A DNA stretch of 53,980 nucleotides from DASZHJ01 sp035938015 (GCA_035938015.1 DASZHJ010000241.1:1-53980); one strand, 5' to 3'. Counted from the stretch's first letter, positions 1 through 8,238 are shown. Notes: generated by a model from the sequence alone, not told the origin. Translations and numbers: made by a program.

Positions 1-1260
1 CGCCTGCTTCAGGAGGTCGAGCGCCTTGCGGAGGTTCTCGCGGATGTTGCCGCTGCCATCGCTCTTTGGAGGCTCATAGACCTTGGTGAAGACCTCGTCC
101 GGAATCTTGCCCCGATAGCCCTCGAGGATCTTGAGCTCGCCGGCCTCGGGCAATCCGGTGGCCGCCAGCTCGGAGTTGCCGAAGTAGCTGTTCGAGCGCT
201 CGTAAAGACCATAGAAGAACGTCTTGTTGGTCCATTCGAAGTCGAGCGCGTAGCCCAAGGCCTCGCGCACCCGGCGGTCGCCGAAGATCGGCCGGCGCGT
301 GTTGTAAGCGAAACCTTGCAACGGGCGAACGCCGCCGCGCGGGGTCACCTCTTTCTTATAGAGGCCGGCGCGGAACGCCGGGCTGTCGTAGCCCTCCGTC
401 CAGTCGCGCGCGGTATATTCAAGGCGCCGGTCGTAGTCGCCGGCCTTGAAGCCCTCGAGGGAGGCACTGCGATCGCGGTAGTAGATGTATTTGATCACAT
501 CGAAATTGTGCCGGCCGCGGTTGACCGGCAGGTCCTTGCCCCAATAGTTCTCCACGCGGCGGTACGTCACGGTGCGTCCCGGCTCGTAGCCGTCGACCAC
601 GTAAGGGCCGCTGCCCAGCGGCGCCTCGAGCGAGGCGCGCTCGAACTCATGCGTGGCGAAATAGGCCTTCGAGAGCACCGGCATCTCGCCGAGGATCTGC
701 GCGAGCTCGCGGTTCTCGCCGTTCTTGAAGCTGAATTTCACGCTGTGGTCGTCGGTCGTCTCGGCCTTGACCACGTCGCCGTAATAGACGCGAAAGAGCG
801 GCCGGCCCTTCTCGCGCAACGTATTGAAAGTCCAGAGCACGTCGTCCGCGGTGATGGGCGTCCCGTCGTTGAAGCGCGCCTGCGGCCGCAGATGATAGAT
901 CACCCATGTACGGTCCTTCGGCATCTCCATGGACTCCGCGATGAGACCGTAGGCCGTTTCGGGCTCATCCTCCGCGCGTACGGTGAGGCTATCGAACAGC
1001 AAGCCCGCGCCCGCTGCGGGCACGCCCTTGAGCACGAAGGGATTGAACGTGTCGAAGCTGGTGCCGACCGTGAAATCGCGGACCGTGCCGCCCTTGGGCG
1101 CGTCGGGGTTCACGTAATCAAAATGCGCGAAGTCCGGCCCGTACTTGATGTCGCCATAGAGCGAGAGCGCGTGCGATTTCGTGACTTCGTCCTGGGCGAT
1201 CGCGGAGCCGAGCGGGACGGAGGCAAGAAGGGTGGCGAGCACGATGGCCGTGGCGCGCAT
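1..1260 (-). CDS. Peptide ABC transporter substrate-binding protein, YejA-like (3' end outside window)
   Basis: Periplasmic solute-binding protein of family 5 (oligopeptide/microcin C type), which would deliver peptides to a YejBEF-like importer. The frame is open from the ATG at 1260 to the window edge, giving 420 codons; the family usually has about 600, so roughly a third is missing. The first 22-23 residues form a signal peptide (MRATAIVLATLLASVPLGSA, cleavage likely after AIA). The mature part has the family pattern of an N-terminal HALSLYGDIKYG stretch, FDTFNPFVLKG, LRPQARFNDGTPITADDV and FAYNTRRPIFGDRRVREAL. Partner permease and ATPase genes would lie beyond position 1. YejA subfamily is likely; the ligand is inferred. 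Confidence 0.85.
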   Translation of the reverse strand, partial: MRATAIVLATLLASVPLGSAIAQDEVTKSHALSLYGDIKYGPDFAHFDYVNPDAPKGGTVRDFTVGTSFDTFNPFVLKGVPAAGAGLLFDSLTVRAEDEPETAYGLIAESMEMPKDRTWVIYHLRPQARFNDGTPITADDVLWTFNTLREKGRPLFRVYYGDVVKAETTDDHSVKFSFKNGENRELAQILGEMPVLSKAYFATHEFERASLEAPLGSGPYVVDGYEPGRTVTYRRVENYWGKDLPVNRGRHNFDVIKYIYYRDRSASLEGFKAGDYDRRLEYTARDWTEGYDSPAFRAGLYKKEVTPRGGVRPLQGFAYNTRRPIFGDRRVREALGYALDFEWTNKTFFYGLYERSNSYFGNSELAATGLPEAGELKILEGYRGKIPDEVFTKVYEPPKSDGSGNIRENLRKALDLLKQA

Positions 1261-1332
1261 GGTCGGGGTCCCTGCAGCTGACGCCGTCACTTTAGTGGAA
1301 ATCGCCATCGGGGGGCATCCTGCCGCCCGTTA

Positions 1333-2118
1333 TCACGCTCTGCCCGCAAGAAGGCCACGGACGGCAGGTGAAAGCCGCGGATCCCCACAAGCGAGGACGC
1401 GACCGTCGGAGGCGAGGTTGAGCGGATTGCCCCGCCAATCCGTCATGCTGCCGCCGGCGCCGGCGATCACCGGCACCAGCGCGGCATAGTCGTAGGGCTT
1501 GAGGCTCGCTTCTACCACGAGGTCCACGAAACCGGCCGCGAGCAGGCCATAGGCGTAGCAGTCGCCGCCGAAACGCGCGAGTTTGACCGCGCTCTTGAGG
1601 CGCTGAAATGCGTCGGCGTCGGCGCCCTTGAACATGTCGGGCGTGGTGGCGAAGAGGGTCGCGGAGGCGAGCGACGCGCAGCTGCGGGTCGAGATCCCCG
1701 CGCCGTTGAGCGTGCTCTTGCGTCCGCGTGCGCCAATCCAGCGTTCCCGCGAGATCGGTTGGTCGATCACGCCCAGTACCGGAATGCCATGCTCGACGAG
1801 CGCGATCAGCGTGCCGAACAGCGGCACGCCGCTGATGAAGGACTTGGTGCCGTCGATGGGATCGAGCACCCAGACCCGATCGGCGTCCACACGCACCGAC
1901 CCATGCTCCTCGCCGAGGATGCCGTGATCGGGGAACCGCCTCTCGATCAACGCGCGCAACGCCGCTTCCGCCTCGCGGTCGGCAATGGTGACCGGGCTCA
2001 TATCAGGCTTGTCGTCGACCGCAACGCCCCTGCGGAAATACCGGCGGACGATCTCGCCCGCAGCGTCCGCGAGTTCGCTGGCGAAGGTGACGACCGCGGG
2101 GTCGACAGGGGCCGTCAT
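1333..2118 (-). CDS. hisN: Histidinol-phosphatase, inositol-monophosphatase fold (HisN type)
   Basis: Mg-dependent phosphatase of 261 residues that would dephosphorylate histidinol phosphate in histidine synthesis. The three IMPase motifs are in order: GEEHG near residue 70, the metal-binding DPIDGTKSFISG near 86, and GGDCYAYGLLAAG near 200 with the following YDYAAL. Length and the GTKSFISG variant fit the HisN subgroup better than SuhB or CysQ. The ATG at 2118 gives the complete N-terminus. It lies 16 bases after the cytochrome c gene on the same strand and may be co-transcribed. A general inositol-phosphate phosphatase remains possible. Confidence 0.85.
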   Translation of the reverse strand: MTAPVDPAVVTFASELADAAGEIVRRYFRRGVAVDDKPDMSPVTIADREAEAALRALIERRFPDHGILGEEHGSVRVDADRVWVLDPIDGTKSFISGVPLFGTLIALVEHGIPVLGVIDQPISRERWIGARGRKSTLNGAGISTRSCASLASATLFATTPDMFKGADADAFQRLKSAVKLARFGGDCYAYGLLAAGFVDLVVEASLKPYDYAALVPVIAGAGGSMTDWRGNPLNLASDGRVLACGDPRLSPAVRGLLAGRA

Positions 2119-2134
2119 GCCGCGCGGGGCCCCG

Positions 2135-2686
2135 TCACTGGCTTGCGAGCGGCTTCGGAGAATCCGAGAGAGAGTTGAGATAAGCGATCATGTCGGCGCG
2201 GTCCTTCGCCTTGGGCAGCCCCACGAAGGTCATCTTGGTGCCCTTGACGAACGCCTGTGGCTTCCAGAGCCACTCGTTGAGCGCATCGACGGTCCAGGTG
2301 CCGCCCTTCTTCTTGAGCGCGTCGGAGAAGGCGAAGTTGCCACGGTCCTGAGCGATTTGGTCGTCGATGACACCCCAGAGATTGGGGCCCACCCGGTTGG
2401 AGCCTCCCTTCTCGAAGGTGTGGCAGGCCGCGCATTTCTTCGCGACATCCTTGCCCGCGTCGACATTGGCGGAGGCGAGCAGCGGCTGAAGCGGCTCCGG
2501 TCCCGCCGCCTGCTCGCCGCCCGCGGGCTGCGCCGGTTGCTGACTGGGCGCGGTCGCGACGGCGACGGCGTTTTTTGCCGGCGCCTTCGGCTCGATCAGC
2601 TTGTTCGCAAGCAACCCGGAGACCCACGCTATGATCAGCGCCAGCAACACCGAGGCCACGATTTTATTGATCTCGAACGACGACAT
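2135..2686 (-). CDS. cycM: Membrane-anchored class I c-type cytochrome (CycM-like)
   Basis: Electron-transfer cytochrome of 183 residues. An uncleaved N-terminal anchor (about residues 7-28, VASVLLALIIAWVSGLLANK) is followed by an Ala/Pro/Gln-rich linker and a single haem domain with CAACH as the haem attachment site; the Met in GTKMTF is the likely sixth ligand. This matches the cytochrome c552/CycM family that passes electrons between the bc1 complex and terminal oxidases at the periplasmic face. The start at 2686 is chosen over an in-frame upstream start because the anchor begins there and AAGGGA lies just upstream. Only the oxidase partner is inferred. Confidence 0.88.
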   Translation of the reverse strand: MSSFEINKIVASVLLALIIAWVSGLLANKLIEPKAPAKNAVAVATAPSQQPAQPAGGEQAAGPEPLQPLLASANVDAGKDVAKKCAACHTFEKGGSNRVGPNLWGVIDDQIAQDRGNFAFSDALKKKGGTWTVDALNEWLWKPQAFVKGTKMTFVGLPKAKDRADMIAYLNSLSDSPKPLASQ

Positions 2687-2928
2687 TCCGCGTCCCTTCG
2701 GGGATGAGCTCGGGCGGTGCGGGAGCCGCCCCACGCCGGTCCCGTGCCGCAAGGAAGAAACCGAATTTTCGCTGACAACTCAAACGAAATGTGATTGATG
2801 CGGCCTCGGAGGCGAGCGCTTGGCCAGTCCGAATGACCCCGATTCCCGTGCGGCATAACGCCGCAATCGTGGGAGCGGAGCCGGGCAGCGCCGCGCGTCA
2901 CGTTGCGAGTTCAGGAATGCCCGGCACC

Positions 2929-3681
2929 ATGGTCCAGAAGCCCCGCAATCCCATCGTGCTGATCCCGTCGCGGCTCGCCTCGACACGGCTGCCGAACAAG
3001 CCGCTCGCGGACATTCACGGCGAGCCCATGATCGCCCATGTCTGGCGCCGCGGCATCGAGTCCGGCGCTGGACCGGTGGTGGTTGCCTGCGGCGACGCCG
3101 AGATCGCGACGGCCGTCGAGCGCGCGGGCGGACGAGCCGTGCTAACCGATCCCGCGCTGCCCTCAGGCTCCGATCGCATTGCGGCGGCGTTACGTCAGGT
3201 CGATCCCGAGCGCCACCACGACGCGGTCGTCTGCCTGCAGGGCGATCTGCCGACGCTGGCACCCGAGGCGATCCGAACGGCGCTAGAGCCCCTGGACGAT
3301 CCCGCGGTCGACATCGGGACGCTCGCGACCGAGATCCGCGACGAGGACGAGCGTCAGGCGCCGAGCGTGGTGAAGATCGCCATCGCCTTCACACCCGGCC
3401 GGCGTATCGCGCGCGCGCTCTATTTCAGCCGCACCGTCATGCCCTGGGGCGAGGGGCCGCACTACCATCACATCGGGCTCTACACCTACCGCCGCGAGGC
3501 GCTTGAGCGCTACGTGGACCTGCCGCAAGGCGCGCTCGAGCGGCGGGAGAGCCTCGAGCAGCTGCGCGCGCTCGAGGCCGGAATGCGGATCGACGTGGCG
3601 CTCGTTGACACGCTTCCGCTCGGTATCGATACTCCGGCCGATCTCGCCCGCGCGCGCGAGATCTTGGCGCCCCGCCATTAG
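2929..3681 (+). CDS. kdsB: 3-deoxy-manno-octulosonate cytidylyltransferase
   Basis: Activates Kdo to CMP-Kdo for lipopolysaccharide inner core synthesis in the cytoplasm. The N-terminus carries the nucleotide-binding pattern IPSRLASTRLPNKPLADI, followed by the family motifs VVVACGDAEI, LPSGSDRIAAAL and CLQGDLPTL, and a C-terminal ESLEQLRALE block. The chosen start gives 250 residues, like the usual 248. An ATG 12 bases upstream (2917) is nearly as good, and the frame stays open further upstream, but that part has no family similarity. Divergent from the cytochrome c gene across about 240 bases; pheA follows after 28 bases, so the two are probably co-transcribed. Confidence 0.95.
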   Translation: MVQKPRNPIVLIPSRLASTRLPNKPLADIHGEPMIAHVWRRGIESGAGPVVVACGDAEIATAVERAGGRAVLTDPALPSGSDRIAAALRQVDPERHHDAVVCLQGDLPTLAPEAIRTALEPLDDPAVDIGTLATEIRDEDERQAPSVVKIAIAFTPGRRIARALYFSRTVMPWGEGPHYHHIGLYTYRREALERYVDLPQGALERRESLEQLRALEAGMRIDVALVDTLPLGIDTPADLARAREILAPRH

Positions 3682-3709
3682 CCCCATCCCTCGCCGCTCT
3701 CGACAAGCC

Positions 3710-4579
3710 ATGCGACGCTCGCCCGCCAACACCATTGCGTTCCAGGGTCAGCCCGGCGCCTACTCGGACCTCGCATGCCGGGAGGTGTATCCCCGCCTGG
3801 CGACGCTGCCCTGCCACAGCTTCGAAGACGCGATCGCCGCCGTGCGCGAGGCGCGGGCGCGCTTGGCGATGCTGCCGGTGGAGAATTCGGTCGCAGGCCG
3901 CGTCGCCGATATCCATCATCTGCTGCCGGAGTCCGGCCTCAACATCATCGGCGAGCATTTCCAGCGCGTGAACCATCAGCTGCTGGCGCCGAAGGGGGCG
4001 ACGCTCAAGACCATCAAGACGGTGCGCAGCCACGTGCACGCGCTCAACCAATGCCGGCATATGATCCGCGCGCTTCGGCTGAAGCCGATCGTGGTCGCGG
4101 ACACCGCGGGAGCCGCGGCGGAGGTCGCGGGGCGGGGCGACCGCAGCGAGGCCGCCATCGCCTCGGAGCTCGCGGGTGAAATCCATGGTCTCGTCACACT
4201 CAAGAAGGACATCGAGGACGCCAGCCACAACACCACGCGTTTCCTGGTCATGTCGAAGGCGCCGCGGGTCGCGGCGAACGACGGCGGCATCGTCATCACG
4301 ACATTCATGTTCCGGGTGCGCAACGTGCCGGCCGCGCTCTACAAGGCCATGGGCGGCTTTGCGACCAACGGCGTCAACATGACGAAGCTTGAAAGCTACA
4401 TGCTGGGTGGTCGGTTTACTGCGACGCAGTTCTATGCCGATATCGAGGGCCATCCGAAGGATCGGCCGGTGAAGCTCGCGCTCGACGAGCTGCGCTTCTT
4501 CACGCGCGAGATGAAGATCCTCGGCATCTACCCCGCGCACTCCTACCGCTTGGCGGTGAACCAGGCGGAGGTGGACTGA
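3710..4579 (+). CDS. pheA: Prephenate dehydratase (monofunctional, with ACT domain)
   Basis: Converts prephenate to phenylpyruvate in phenylalanine synthesis. The 289 residues hold a catalytic domain that starts with FQGQPGAYSDLA, includes LPVENSVAGRV, and has the catalytic T-R-F at residues 176-178. A C-terminal ACT domain follows for phenylalanine feedback. There is no chorismate mutase domain, unlike the enterobacterial P-protein. The ACT domain reads KLESYMLGG where the classical Phe-binding ESRP motif would be. The start follows kdsB by 28 bases; the frame is open upstream but without family similarity. Confidence 0.95.
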   Translation: MRRSPANTIAFQGQPGAYSDLACREVYPRLATLPCHSFEDAIAAVREARARLAMLPVENSVAGRVADIHHLLPESGLNIIGEHFQRVNHQLLAPKGATLKTIKTVRSHVHALNQCRHMIRALRLKPIVVADTAGAAAEVAGRGDRSEAAIASELAGEIHGLVTLKKDIEDASHNTTRFLVMSKAPRVAANDGGIVITTFMFRVRNVPAALYKAMGGFATNGVNMTKLESYMLGGRFTATQFYADIEGHPKDRPVKLALDELRFFTREMKILGIYPAHSYRLAVNQAEVD

Positions 4580-4583
4580 CGCC

Positions 4584-5276
4584 CTAGACGGAAACGCCGA
4601 GCTCCTGCCTGAGGTGACGCTGGCCCAGCGGCGTCACGGCCACCGCGCGATCGTCGCGGCGGCGACGGATCCAGCCGGCATTGAGGAAGCGATCGACGAT
4701 GGCTGCGCCCAGCGCGCCCGCGAGATGCGGCCGGCGCTCGGTCCAGTCGATGCAAGTGCGCACCATCGGCCGGCGCGAGGCCTCAAGGGTCGCAAGCTCG
4801 ATGCCCCAGGAGTTCAGGAGCGCCTCCCCCGATCCGCGCCGCACCAGTGCAAGCCCGTCGTCCGTGCGCCGCAGCACGCGGCGATCCACCAGTCCCTCGG
4901 CGACGGCGACGCCGAGCCGGCCCGCCAGGTGGTCGTAGCAGGTGCGGCCGCGGCGCAAGGGCGCGTCCTCGGGCATCACGCGGCGCGGCGATGGGAAGAC
5001 CTGGATCGCAAGATCGCTCAGCGTCTCGACGGCGTGTGCCACCGCCGGGCCCGCCAACCGGTAGTAGCGGTGCCGGCCCTGCTTGGCGACCGTCAGCAGC
5101 CCGCCGTCAGCGAGCTGGGCCAAGTGGCCGCTTGCGGTCGGCAATGCAACCCCCGCGCGGAAAGCCAGCTCGCCCGCGGTGAGCGCTTCGCCGCTCATGA
5201 GCGCCATCAGCATCGAGGCGCGTGACGGGTCGCCCATCAGGGCACCTACGCGCGCGATATCGAGTGTCTCGGACAT
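4584..5276 (-). CDS. ArsR-family winged-helix transcriptional regulator
   Basis: DNA-binding regulator of 230 residues. Residues 1-95 form the ArsR winged helix (ARVGALMGDPSRASMLMAL, then a recognition helix around ALPTASGHLAQLADGGLL and the wing QGRHRYYRL). The C-terminal half has RTCYDHLAGRLGV and CIDWTERRPHLAGALG, a conserved extension of a large ArsR subgroup. The typical CxCxxC metal site of SmtB/ArsR is absent; the single Cys residues sit in RTCYDH and RTCIDW, so the signal is unknown. It is divergent from the UPF0145 gene, which it may control, and ends 4 bases from the pheA stop. Confidence 0.9.
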   Translation of the reverse strand: MSETLDIARVGALMGDPSRASMLMALMSGEALTAGELAFRAGVALPTASGHLAQLADGGLLTVAKQGRHRYYRLAGPAVAHAVETLSDLAIQVFPSPRRVMPEDAPLRRGRTCYDHLAGRLGVAVAEGLVDRRVLRRTDDGLALVRRGSGEALLNSWGIELATLEASRRPMVRTCIDWTERRPHLAGALGAAIVDRFLNAGWIRRRRDDRAVAVTPLGQRHLRQELGVSV

Positions 5277-5391
5277 CCAAAGAATCCTAATACCGCTGAT
5301 ACGGACATGGTTCGGTCTTAGCCGAAGTGAAAGCCCCTGAAAAGCGGTGCGCCATTAGCGCCAACGGCGGGAACATGATACCACTGCGCGC

Positions 5392-5739
5392 ATGGCACGC
5401 ACCGAGCTCGACCCCACCTTCGTCACCACCGCCTTCGAGTTGCCGGGCTACCGCATCACGCGCAACCTCGGCGTGGTGCGCGGCATCGTCGTGCGCTCAC
5501 GCTCGGTGATCGGTAGCATCGGCGCCGGGCTGCAGACGCTTTTCGGCGGTAACATCACGCTTTACACGGGGCTCTGCGAGCGCACGCGGATCGATGCCTT
5601 CAACCTGATGCTCGAGCACGCCGCCGAACTCGGGGGGAACGCCGTCATCGGCGCGCGCTACGACGCCACCGAGATCATGTCCGGCGTGGCGGAGGTGCTC
5701 GCCTACGGCACCGCCGTGGTGGTCGAACCCCTCCGCTGA
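5392..5739 (+). CDS. UPF0145 (YbjQ-type) heavy-metal-binding-fold protein
   Basis: Small cytoplasmic protein of 115 residues in the YbjQ/UPF0145 family, with RNLGVVRGIVVRSRSVIGSI near the N-terminus, an Arg/Asp-rich AFNLMLEHAAELGGNAVIGARYD block and a closing AYGTAVVV strand. The family forms pentameric rings in solved structures; its function is not established. It is preceded by a divergent ArsR-type gene, so expression may respond to that regulator. The 3' end converges on the GST gene with a 7-bp inverted repeat over both stop codons. Confidence 0.88.
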   Translation: MARTELDPTFVTTAFELPGYRITRNLGVVRGIVVRSRSVIGSIGAGLQTLFGGNITLYTGLCERTRIDAFNLMLEHAAELGGNAVIGARYDATEIMSGVAEVLAYGTAVVVEPLR

Positions 5740-5756
5740 TCGCCACGCCCTCTCGA

Positions 5757-6392
5757 TCAGGCGGCGCTGCGGCGCGCCTGCTCGGCCTTGTAGAGGGCGA
5801 TCTCCTCCGACACCGCCTTGGCGACGCTCGGACGCTCGAGCATCCGATGGTAATAGGCGTGCACCGCCGGCCACTCGGCGAGGTCGAGGCCGCTATATCG
5901 GCCCCAGTTGAGCACTGTCACGAGATAAGCGTCCACGATCGTGAAGCGGTCGAGCACGAACGCCCGGCCCTCGAGATGCCCGGCGAGATAGCTGAGGCGC
6001 TGCGGCGCCTTCTCGCGGGCGTAGGCCTTGGCGCCCTCTGAGCTCTTGGGATCGAGCAGCGGCACGAACACAGCCTTGTGCAGTTCGGAGGTCGTGAAAT
6101 TGAGCCACTGTTGCAGCCGGTAGCGCTCCATACCGCCTTGCGGCGCCAGGCCCGAGCCGGGGAGGCGGTCGGCGACGTACTGCAGCACCACCGGATTTTC
6201 CGTCAGCAGCTCGCCCGTGTCGGTGCGCAGCACTGGGACCTGGCCCATACCATTGACGGCGAGAAAGTCCGAGCCGTCTTCGGCGCGCTTGGCCTTGAGA
6301 TCGACCTGGATGAAGCCGGCTTGGGCGCCGACCTCGTAGAGCGCGATGCGCGTCGCCATCGAGCAGGCGAGTGGGGAGAAGTAGAGATCCAT
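5757..6392 (-). CDS. Glutathione S-transferase (bacterial beta-like)
   Basis: Thioredoxin-fold transferase of 211 residues. The N-terminal domain begins LYFSPLACSMATRIALYE, with the beta-class Cys at position 10, and contains the cis-Pro region GQVPVL and the glutathione-contacting LTENPVVLQY. The helical C-terminal domain has FTIVDAYLVTVLNW, the conserved hydrophobic-staple region. It would conjugate glutathione to electrophiles or act as a peroxidase. It is divergent from a TetR-type regulator across 76 bases that contain a 10-bp inverted repeat, so repression by that neighbour is likely. Confidence 0.92.
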   Translation of the reverse strand: MDLYFSPLACSMATRIALYEVGAQAGFIQVDLKAKRAEDGSDFLAVNGMGQVPVLRTDTGELLTENPVVLQYVADRLPGSGLAPQGGMERYRLQQWLNFTTSELHKAVFVPLLDPKSSEGAKAYAREKAPQRLSYLAGHLEGRAFVLDRFTIVDAYLVTVLNWGRYSGLDLAEWPAVHAYYHRMLERPSVAKAVSEEIALYKAEQARRSAA

Positions 6393-6416
6393 GGCGCGTC
6401 TCCGTAACGCTATTGA

Positions 6417-6480
6417 TTTTTGTACCGTATCGCAGGAAAATAACGGCGGTCAAGGGATTGTTTACTGAATGGTACAAAAA
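6417..6480. promoter_or_regulatory. Inverted repeat between GST and TetR genes (candidate operators)
   Basis: TTTTTGTACC at 6417-6426 and GGTACAAAAA at 6471-6480 are exact reverse complements, separated by 44 bases. The first arm touches the proposed GST -10 element and sits between a possible -35 (TTGATT, 6413-6418) and -10 (GAAAAT, 6436-6441) of the regulator. The second arm overlaps the regulator's start codon. The placement fits two half-operators for the TetR protein; binding is inferred. Confidence 0.55.
6426..6453 (-). promoter_or_regulatory. Probable promoter of the GST gene
   Basis: Read on the minus strand, TTGACC (6448-6453) is followed after 16 bases by GATACG (6426-6431), about 35 bases before the GST start codon. 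The -35 is close to consensus and the -10 is weak, which suits a regulated promoter. The left arm of the inverted repeat abuts the -10. Confidence 0.45.
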
Positions 6481-7116
6481 GAGAGAGCCCGTCGCGGCCG
6501 ACCCCGCGCCTATGACCCCGAGCGGGCGCTGGCGCAGGCGACCGCCGCATTTTGGGATGCGGGCTATTCCGCGACTTCGCTGGACGATTTGAGCGCGGCG
6601 ACAGGCATGAACCGTCCAAGCCTTTATGGCGCCTTCGGCGATAAGCGGGCGCTCTATCTCGCGGCGATCGAGGGATACCGCGCGATGGCGCGCGCGGCCA
6701 TGCGGCAGGCGCTTCCCTATGACTGTCCGCTGCGCGACGCATTGACCCGGCTCTACGGCCGCGCCGTCTCGCTTTACCTCTCGGGCGAGCATGGCGCGCG
6801 CGGCTGCTTGCTGACCGGCACGGCTGCGAGCGAAGCCGTGATGAACCCCGAAATCCGCCGTTCCGTGCGCGCGGCTCTCGAGGAGATCGACGACGCCGTC
6901 GAGGCGCGCCTGCGGTTCGCGCGCGAGCGCGGCGACCTCTTGAGCTCAGCCGATTCCGCTACGCTGGCGAAGCTCGCCTCGGCGGTTCTCCATACCCTCT
7001 CGATTCGCGCGCGCACGGGAGCGCCGCGCTCCGCGCTCGAGGACATCGCTGCGGGCGGTGTCGAGCTCATCTGTGGATCGGCAAAGCCGGCGCGCCGGAA
7101 ATCGCGGAGGCGCTAG
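6469..7116 (+). CDS. TetR/AcrR-family transcriptional regulator
   Basis: Repressor-type protein of 215 residues. The N-terminal helix-turn-helix reads RPRAYDPERALAQATAAFWD then GYSATSLDDLSAATGMNRPS and LYGAFGDKRALY, the typical three-helix TetR domain. The rest is a helical ligand/dimer domain with the subgroup signature GARGCLLTGTAASE, seen in regulators next to reductase and glutathione-related genes. It is divergent from the GST gene and probably represses it and itself. The ATG at 6469 overlaps one arm of the inverted repeat. The ligand is unknown. Confidence 0.92.
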   Translation: MVQKERARRGRPRAYDPERALAQATAAFWDAGYSATSLDDLSAATGMNRPSLYGAFGDKRALYLAAIEGYRAMARAAMRQALPYDCPLRDALTRLYGRAVSLYLSGEHGARGCLLTGTAASEAVMNPEIRRSVRAALEEIDDAVEARLRFARERGDLLSSADSATLAKLASAVLHTLSIRARTGAPRSALEDIAAGGVELICGSAKPARRKSRRR

Positions 7117-7125
7117 AGGCAGCGT

Positions 7126-8034
7126 CTACCGCTGCAGCCAGTCCTCGATGAGGCGCCGGGCGATCGAGTCGCGCCGCGGCAGACGGAAGGTGTCGTCCTC
7201 GACATGGCCGAGGATGAAGCTGCGGTCGAACCAGCGCGCGGCCTCGAGCTCCTCGGGATCGACCTGAAGCTCGGTGGTCAGCGCGCGGGCGGTGAAGCCC
7301 AGCATGATCGAGGCCGGAAACGGCCAGGGCTGCGAGGAGTGATACGCGACCTCGTCGACCATGATCCCGGTCTCCTCGCGGACCTCGCGGGCAACCGCCT
7401 CCTCCAGGCTTTCGCCGGGCTCGACGAAGCCCGCCAGCGTCGAATGCTGGCCCTTGGCCCAGACTGCCTGGCGGCCCAGCAAGGCGCGATCGCCATCGGT
7501 CACCAGCATGATGACGGCGGGATCCGTGCGCGGGAAGTGCGCGGTGCTGCAGTCCGGCGAGACGCAGCGGCGGACATGACCACTCTCCTCGCTGCGCGTC
7601 GGGTTGCCGCAGAGGCCGCAGAAACGGTGTCGACCGTGCCAGTGTAGGATGCCGCGGGCATAGGCAAGCAGCGCGCCATCGGGCCGCGCGAGGAGGGGCC
7701 CTACACGGCGCAAGTCCGTGAACTCGATCGGCCCCGCCGCAGTGATCGCCTCCAGCGGCGCCTCGCGATGGGATAGGTCGAGGGCGAAATAGGCGCGCTC
7801 CTCCCGCAACCCCAGCAAGACGGGCTCACCCTCGAGCGAAACCAGTGCCTCGCGGCTCACCAGCATTGCGGTGGGCGCGCCCTCGGCGAGGCTCGCCACC
7901 AGGTTCTGTCCGCGCCAAACCGGCACGAACAGCGTTTCCGGGTGCGCGAGCTGCTGGGTCAGCCATTCCGGCTGGCGCCGGCGGTGGCCGGCCCGATCGA
8001 GCCCGTTTGCGGCGTAAAAATTCGGCGACTTCAT
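7126..8034 (-). CDS. nudC: NADH pyrophosphatase / NAD-capped RNA decapping Nudix hydrolase
   Basis: Cleaves NADH to NMNH and AMP, and in studied species removes NAD caps from RNA. The 302 residues comprise an N-terminal domain, a zinc ribbon with two Cys pairs (FCGLCG and CVSPDC), and a Nudix domain whose box GFVEPGESLEEAVAREVREE is intact. The NudC-specific SQPWPFPAS lies downstream of it. Length is somewhat above the E. coli 257, as usual in alphaproteobacteria. It ends 10 bases from the convergent TetR gene. Confidence 0.95.
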   Translation of the reverse strand: MKSPNFYAANGLDRAGHRRRQPEWLTQQLAHPETLFVPVWRGQNLVASLAEGAPTAMLVSREALVSLEGEPVLLGLREERAYFALDLSHREAPLEAITAAGPIEFTDLRRVGPLLARPDGALLAYARGILHWHGRHRFCGLCGNPTRSEESGHVRRCVSPDCSTAHFPRTDPAVIMLVTDGDRALLGRQAVWAKGQHSTLAGFVEPGESLEEAVAREVREETGIMVDEVAYHSSQPWPFPASIMLGFTARALTTELQVDPEELEAARWFDRSFILGHVEDDTFRLPRRDSIARRLIEDWLQR

Positions 8035-8105
8035 CGCTGCGCGGACACTCGCACGCCGCGCATCGGCAGGGCAAGCAGCAGCTCACGAACGCGCGTCACT
8101 CGGCC

Positions 8106-8136
8106 TTGCCTCGGAGGGCATCTCGCCTGATATAGT
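8106..8136 (+). promoter_or_regulatory. Probable promoter of the SRP RNA gene
   Basis: TTGCCT at 8106-8111 is followed by overlapping -10 candidates GATATA (8129-8134, 17-base spacer) and TATAGT (8131-8136, 19-base spacer). The -10 ends 5 bases before the expected 5' end of the RNA at 8142, which is the spacing expected of a stable RNA gene. Confidence 0.5.
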
Positions 8137-8141
8137 GGCGC

Positions 8142-8238
8142 GGGAGGTTGGCTGCGGACGGGCGTCTCGCCAACCCGGTCAGGTCCGGAAGGAAGCAGCC
8201 GTAACGAGTTTCTGCTCGGGTCGTTTGTCCAGCCTCCC
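8142..8238 (+). ncRNA. ffs: Signal recognition particle RNA (4.5S, small bacterial type)
   Basis: The 97-base RNA folds on itself: GGGAGG at 8142-8147 pairs with CCTCCC at 8233-8238. The universally conserved Ffh-binding domain lies between, with GGTCAGG, then CCGGAAGGAAGCAGCC (about 8185-8200). It binds Ffh to target membrane proteins co-translationally. It sits immediately upstream of dnaX, a common alphaproteobacterial position, and has its own likely promoter. Confidence 0.95.

Noticed and set aside
316..1281. Long plus-strand open frame opposite the YejA-like gene
   Set aside because: High-GC shadow of the minus-strand gene; the minus frame has a signal peptide and clear family motifs, the plus frame has none.
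2849..2865. Hairpin TGCGGC/GCCGCA upstream of kdsB
   Set aside because: Short arms in a GC-rich leader are expected by chance and no T-run follows.
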